From assembly GCA_030248225.1 (NCBI GenBank), contig JASANE010028067.1, positions 1-64,000 on the forward strand: DNA of 64,000 nt. The letters are read 5' to 3'. The stretch is from Trileptium ribeirensis (taxonomy: Eukaryota > Nematoda > Enoplea > Enoplida > Thoracostomopsidae). The notes beneath the pieces were generated by a model. That model saw only the letters and a list, made by a program, of their open reading frames with translations. It had not been told where the DNA came from and did no database searches. The translations under genes were made by a program, and so were the position numbers. How positions within the stretch are numbered: the stretch's first letter is position 1; every line of letters starts with the position of its first letter. Of the stretch, positions 60,651-64,000 are shown piece by piece.

Positions 60651-61099
60651 GCGTTTTGCTTTTTCTATACAACACCGTATAAATAGTACAAAACACGAAA
60701 ATACAGTTTCAAGGGTTTTTTAAATAGCTTAGCGAATATAAAGCCCCACGGCGTCTTCAGTTGATTTAGAACACAATGTCACACAAAAGTGAACTCCTCT
60801 GTAAAGCTTTCATAAATAAAATACAACCATTATACTGCGGTGACTGCTGTCTATGTCAAATACACATGCTTAAAACAAATTTAAAAATTTATTAGTAAAA
60901 AACAGTGAGGGGAGACACTCCTGTTTGTCCTACAGATTCGGCCGTTACGCCATTTTTGTCCGCAAAAGCCTAGCTAAGTAAATACGGACAAGAGCAATAG
61001 TCAGAGCTTACTATTATAATGTCCCAAGCAGTAAAAACATACCGTTGGGACACAGCTACGTCACGGTGCACACAACTTATCTTAAACGACTCATGACCA

Positions 61100-62567
61100 T
61101 TTTTGTCCAGTATTAACTTTTATTATCAATTCCTCCCTAACTCAACAGGTATTCCCAACGTCAGAAAAATTAGCCATAGTAACACCGATACTTAAGTCTC
61201 CATCTGCGGATCCAAATCACTTTGCTAACCTCCGACCGATTTCTAATTTATCATTTCTACCCAAGCTAATAGAAACTGCCGTATGTAATCAACTTTATGC
61301 TCACCTCGAGGCAAACCACCTGATTCCACCCCAGCAGTCGGCTTATCGCAAAGGCTTCTCAACAGAGACAGTTCTCCTTCAAATATGCTCCCATATACGA
61401 GACAATATAGCCAGAAAAAGCGACATTGCTAGTATCGCTGGACCTCTCCGCAGCTTCTAACTTGATTGATCATCAGCTTTTACTCATTTGTTTGTGCAGC
61501 ATTGGCATATCAAACACGTCGACCGAATGGTTTAAATCATACCTGAAAGATCGATCCTATTGCGTCACAATTGTTGATAAAACGTAGTTCGTGGTCAGAA
61601 CCACCTGTGGTGTTCTCCAGGGAAGCGTTCTTGGCCCCTATTATTCAACATCTATATCGCGCCTGTAATTGACATTATAACAAATGCTGGGTTCAAAGCA
61701 CACGCTTACGCCGATGACACAGTTTTACATATAGTTTGACGGTGGCCGCATAGCTGAAACTATTCGTTCCGCTGCGCTTTTAATGATTCCCCTTGGGGAA
61801 TGGTTTGCGGACAACAAGTTGCGTCAAAATTATGCCAAAACTAAGTTAATCTACTTGAGCACTGTGAGCATCGTAGCGGGTGATTAAGTTATAAAACCTT
61901 CAAACTCAACTAAATTACTGGGTGTAACACTAGACTCGCGTATGACATTTGACCATCATATAATAAACGTATCCCGAACAAGTATCCGGCAACTTAGCAA
62001 AATGTAGCGGTTACGTCCCAGACTGGACGATAATACTGCTCACATGCTTATGCGAGTATTTCTTGTGTCTCTCTTGGATTATTACAACTCACTGTACTAC
62101 CAGCTGCCAAATACACGACTTCGCCCACTTCAGATGTTACTACACAGCGCCGCCAGATTTGTCTCCCGAAGCGGAATTCGAAAGCATATCACTCTAGTAT
62201 TACATGGCCTGCACTAATTACCCTTAAAAAACGCATACTGTATAAAGTTTTAACTATAATTTTCAATGCTCTCGCTTCTGGAACGCCGCCACTGCTTAGA
62301 AGCATGGTGCAGTTGTCATCCATGTCCCGACTAGCTGTAGCCAAATTCTTTGTATTGACGCTTGTCGGAGCGATAGTTTTCGATCCTTAGGTCTAATATC
62401 TTAGAATCTTCTTCCTAGCGACCTAAGAGATCTGAACGTAACTCGACTACAATTCACGAGCAGACTGAAAACGCATTTATTTTGACATTGTTCGTATTTA
62501 TAAAACGCGCCTATGTAACGTTTCTCGAAATAGGCGCGATATAAGTGTTTAGTATTATTATTATTCC
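61100..62567 (+). mobile_element. Degenerate CR1/L2-like LINE, 3' part with ATT tail
   Basis: In shifting frames the + strand encodes KLAIVTPILKSPSADPNHFA followed by NLRPISNLSFLPKLIE, then SAYRKGFSTETVLLQI, and HAYADDT with the catalytic YADD box at 61706-61717. Later thumb and C-terminal pieces follow (GNRHH-free, SLLDYYN-like at about 62070). Many stops and frameshifts show it is dead. The element ends in AGGCGCGATATAAGTGTTTA and a short ATTATTATT repeat (62547-62565), the tail style of L2/CR1 elements. It starts only a few bases after the foldback element's right end. It is a different family from the LINE at 34.7-37.1 kb. Confidence 0.8.
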
Positions 62568-62569
62568 AG

Positions 62570-63705
62570 TATCGTCGATGTTTTTGGTATTGTTCTGTGT
62601 CTCGTATTAATTGGATACGTCACAATTTTCGGCTGGGTTTAAGCATTGTTGGCGGGAGTGTCAATTTTATTGAAAACAATCGCTCGCTTTCGATAAAGAA
62701 TCATCTTATGCATACGTTTGAAGATGACGATATGCAAATTAAGCAACGACTATCGATTTTAAGCTATACGAATAGAAATAGGTTTTTTTGTAATGATTGT
62801 GGAATTTTTGGGGTCACGAGAATTTTATGTTGGCTTTTCATTCGTTATTATGTAGGCATACGTACAATTAGAAACAATATCGCCTCATATTCGGAGTAGG
62901 TCGATGAAACTTCATTTAGTGGTATACAGTACACACCTACATTATCTGCATAACAGAACAGATAGTGTCTGAGACACTATCAACATCTATAACGTGTAAT
63001 TTTGCTTAGAGTTTTTGCTGACCGTGTCACGGACACCTTACACAAACACATTACCTAAGGTCTGTAAATAGCAGTATGGTGTATCTGACACCAAATAAAA
63101 TTTTGAAAAATTTTATGGTGTATTCTAAATCGTACCATTACCAAATTCACATTACTACGCTAACTAAATATATCATCTCAAAATAATTTATAAAACACTA
63201 TGGCGTCCAAGACATGGTACACTGGATGATATCAGAGACACCCGGGGTGGACAAACATTACATTTTAGTCCTTAATGACGTAAACACTACATTAATGCAG
63301 TAAATTTTGTAACTTCAGAAACGTTATTCTAATCCTAATTTTAGCTCGCTTTTGCAAATGTTTCGAGTTTGTTCCGAATTATCAGAATCCACGCCCAAAG
63401 AACAACCCAATTTACACTCAAAATTCACATGCAAGTGCAAAATTTCAGGGGTATGGTCAGTATTAAATGCAAAAACAAATAGAAGAGCACGGTACAATGT
63501 TAAACAAATTTTAGCCAATCATAAATGTCACAGCACTACGTTAAATCCCACGACCGGATTTTCTAAAAAAATACAAATATTTACACTGCCATGTGCACTG
63601 TAAAAACTTTACATATATCTTAATCACACATTCTAAGCACACTACAGTTTAACCAATCGTTACACATCACACAGAATATAAATTAAATATAGATTAAACA
63701 TATAC
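62570..63705. other. AT-rich, no gene recognised
   Basis: Open frames at 62597-62899 and 63352-63603 have unremarkable composition and no recognised motif. GAGACACTAT and GTGTCTGAGACAC motifs near 62965-62980 form a small palindrome. Confidence 0.35.
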
Positions 63706-63711
63706 TACCAA

Positions 63712-63888
63712 GGGCATAGCTAAAGGGAAGGGCATGGTGCGGTGCCCCCCTCCCTTCCCAAGTATTATCTGTGCCCCTTGAAAATATAACAGAAAAGTGA
63801 AGTTCACAGTTATGTGTTACTGATGCGTTTATGCTATGCCTCCGAACAGATTGAGTAACCCGCCGTGCAAACCTTTCTAGCTATGCCC
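63712..63888 (+). mobile_element. 177-bp MITE with 11-bp terminal inverted repeats
   Basis: The left end GGGCATAGCTA (63712-63722) is perfectly complementary to the right end TAGCTATGCCC (63878-63888). The interior has no coding capacity and a C/T-rich tract. The flanks give no convincing target-site duplication, so the superfamily is left open. Confidence 0.7.
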
Positions 63889-64000
63889 GTGTATACCATG
63901 CCAGGGATATATGCAAACGATCCCAACTATCTTGATAAGTTAGGTCACATTATGACCCGAAAATGTTTCATTAAAGGTTTCAAAAATATTGAATTACGCT

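Larger units (their letters stand above)
54170..61094. mobile_element. 6.9-kb foldback element with 2.3-2.9-kb inverted arms
   Basis: The left end ATGAGTCGTTTAAGATAAGTT at 54170 is mirrored at 61094. The mirror continues inward: GACATTATAATAGTAAGCTCTGACTATTGC, TTTACTTAGCTAGGCTTT, GTCACCGCAGTATAAT, tandem units (left about 54615-55900, right about 59700-60650), GATATCCACATAT...ATCGAGAGCTAATTAG, and as far as CAAGATGGAGGCCCACTTATTAC (56971 against 58801). The left arm has four tandem units and an extra 300 bases at 56650-56970; the right arm has about three. Foldback elements with repeated arms are known from insects and nematodes. No transposase was recognised in the 1.7-kb centre. Confidence 0.9.

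Overview
This is a eukaryotic (metazoan) window dominated by transposable elements, with two recognisable host genes. Three things point to a nematode. The ribosomal protein S23 encoded here has nematode-like residues near both ends (KTHRQ; ANTSL followed by ALFKGKK, recalled from family knowledge). Degenerate TTAGGC-type motifs, the nematode telomere hexamer, occur at two or more places. The retroelements carry NADAR and SGNH-like domains. No taxon can be proved from this window alone. Introns, poly-A signals and split codons exclude a prokaryote.

Layout. 0-2 kb: terminal exon of a transmembrane, probably class-1 semaphorin-like, protein (+), preceded by an indel-ridden inverted copy of itself. 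2-13 kb: no confident gene; inverted repeats, a direct repeat, TTAGGC-like patches, and two inverted copies of a short palindromic element (7591-7773, 11869-12062) whose stems differ by compensatory changes. 13-15 kb (-): a 421-aa protein with a NADAR domain plus a degenerate SGNH/GDSL-like domain, and a partial tandem paralogue upstream. 15.2-25.3 kb (+): a decayed LTR retrotransposon with LTR, primer-binding site, gag with a 7-residue Q/N-rich repeat domain, an inverted internal copy of its 5' region, and a tandem array of LTR-like units.

27-42 kb: a complete five-exon gene for ribosomal protein uS12/RpS23 (143 aa) stretched over 15.1 kb. Intron 4 alone is 10.4 kb and holds foldback-type repeats, a CR1/L2-like LINE (-), a Tc1/mariner fragment and a hAT-like element. 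Inverted repeats lie on both sides of exons 3-4.

42-54 kb: retroelement debris with a Lys-type primer-binding site, an 8-nt G-rich minisatellite with a strand flip at its end, and a 2.95-kb DNA element with 35-bp perfect terminal inverted repeats. 54.2-61.1 kb: a large foldback element (about 2.3-2.9 kb arms, each with about 340-bp tandem repeats) whose termini are related to those of the 2.95-kb element, so the two form one family. 61.1-62.6 kb: a degenerate L2/CR1-like LINE (+). 63.7 kb: a 177-bp MITE.

Several inverted duplications (0-2 kb, 15.9-20.5 kb) could be real rearrangements or long-read fold-back assembly errors. Read-level evidence would be needed to decide.
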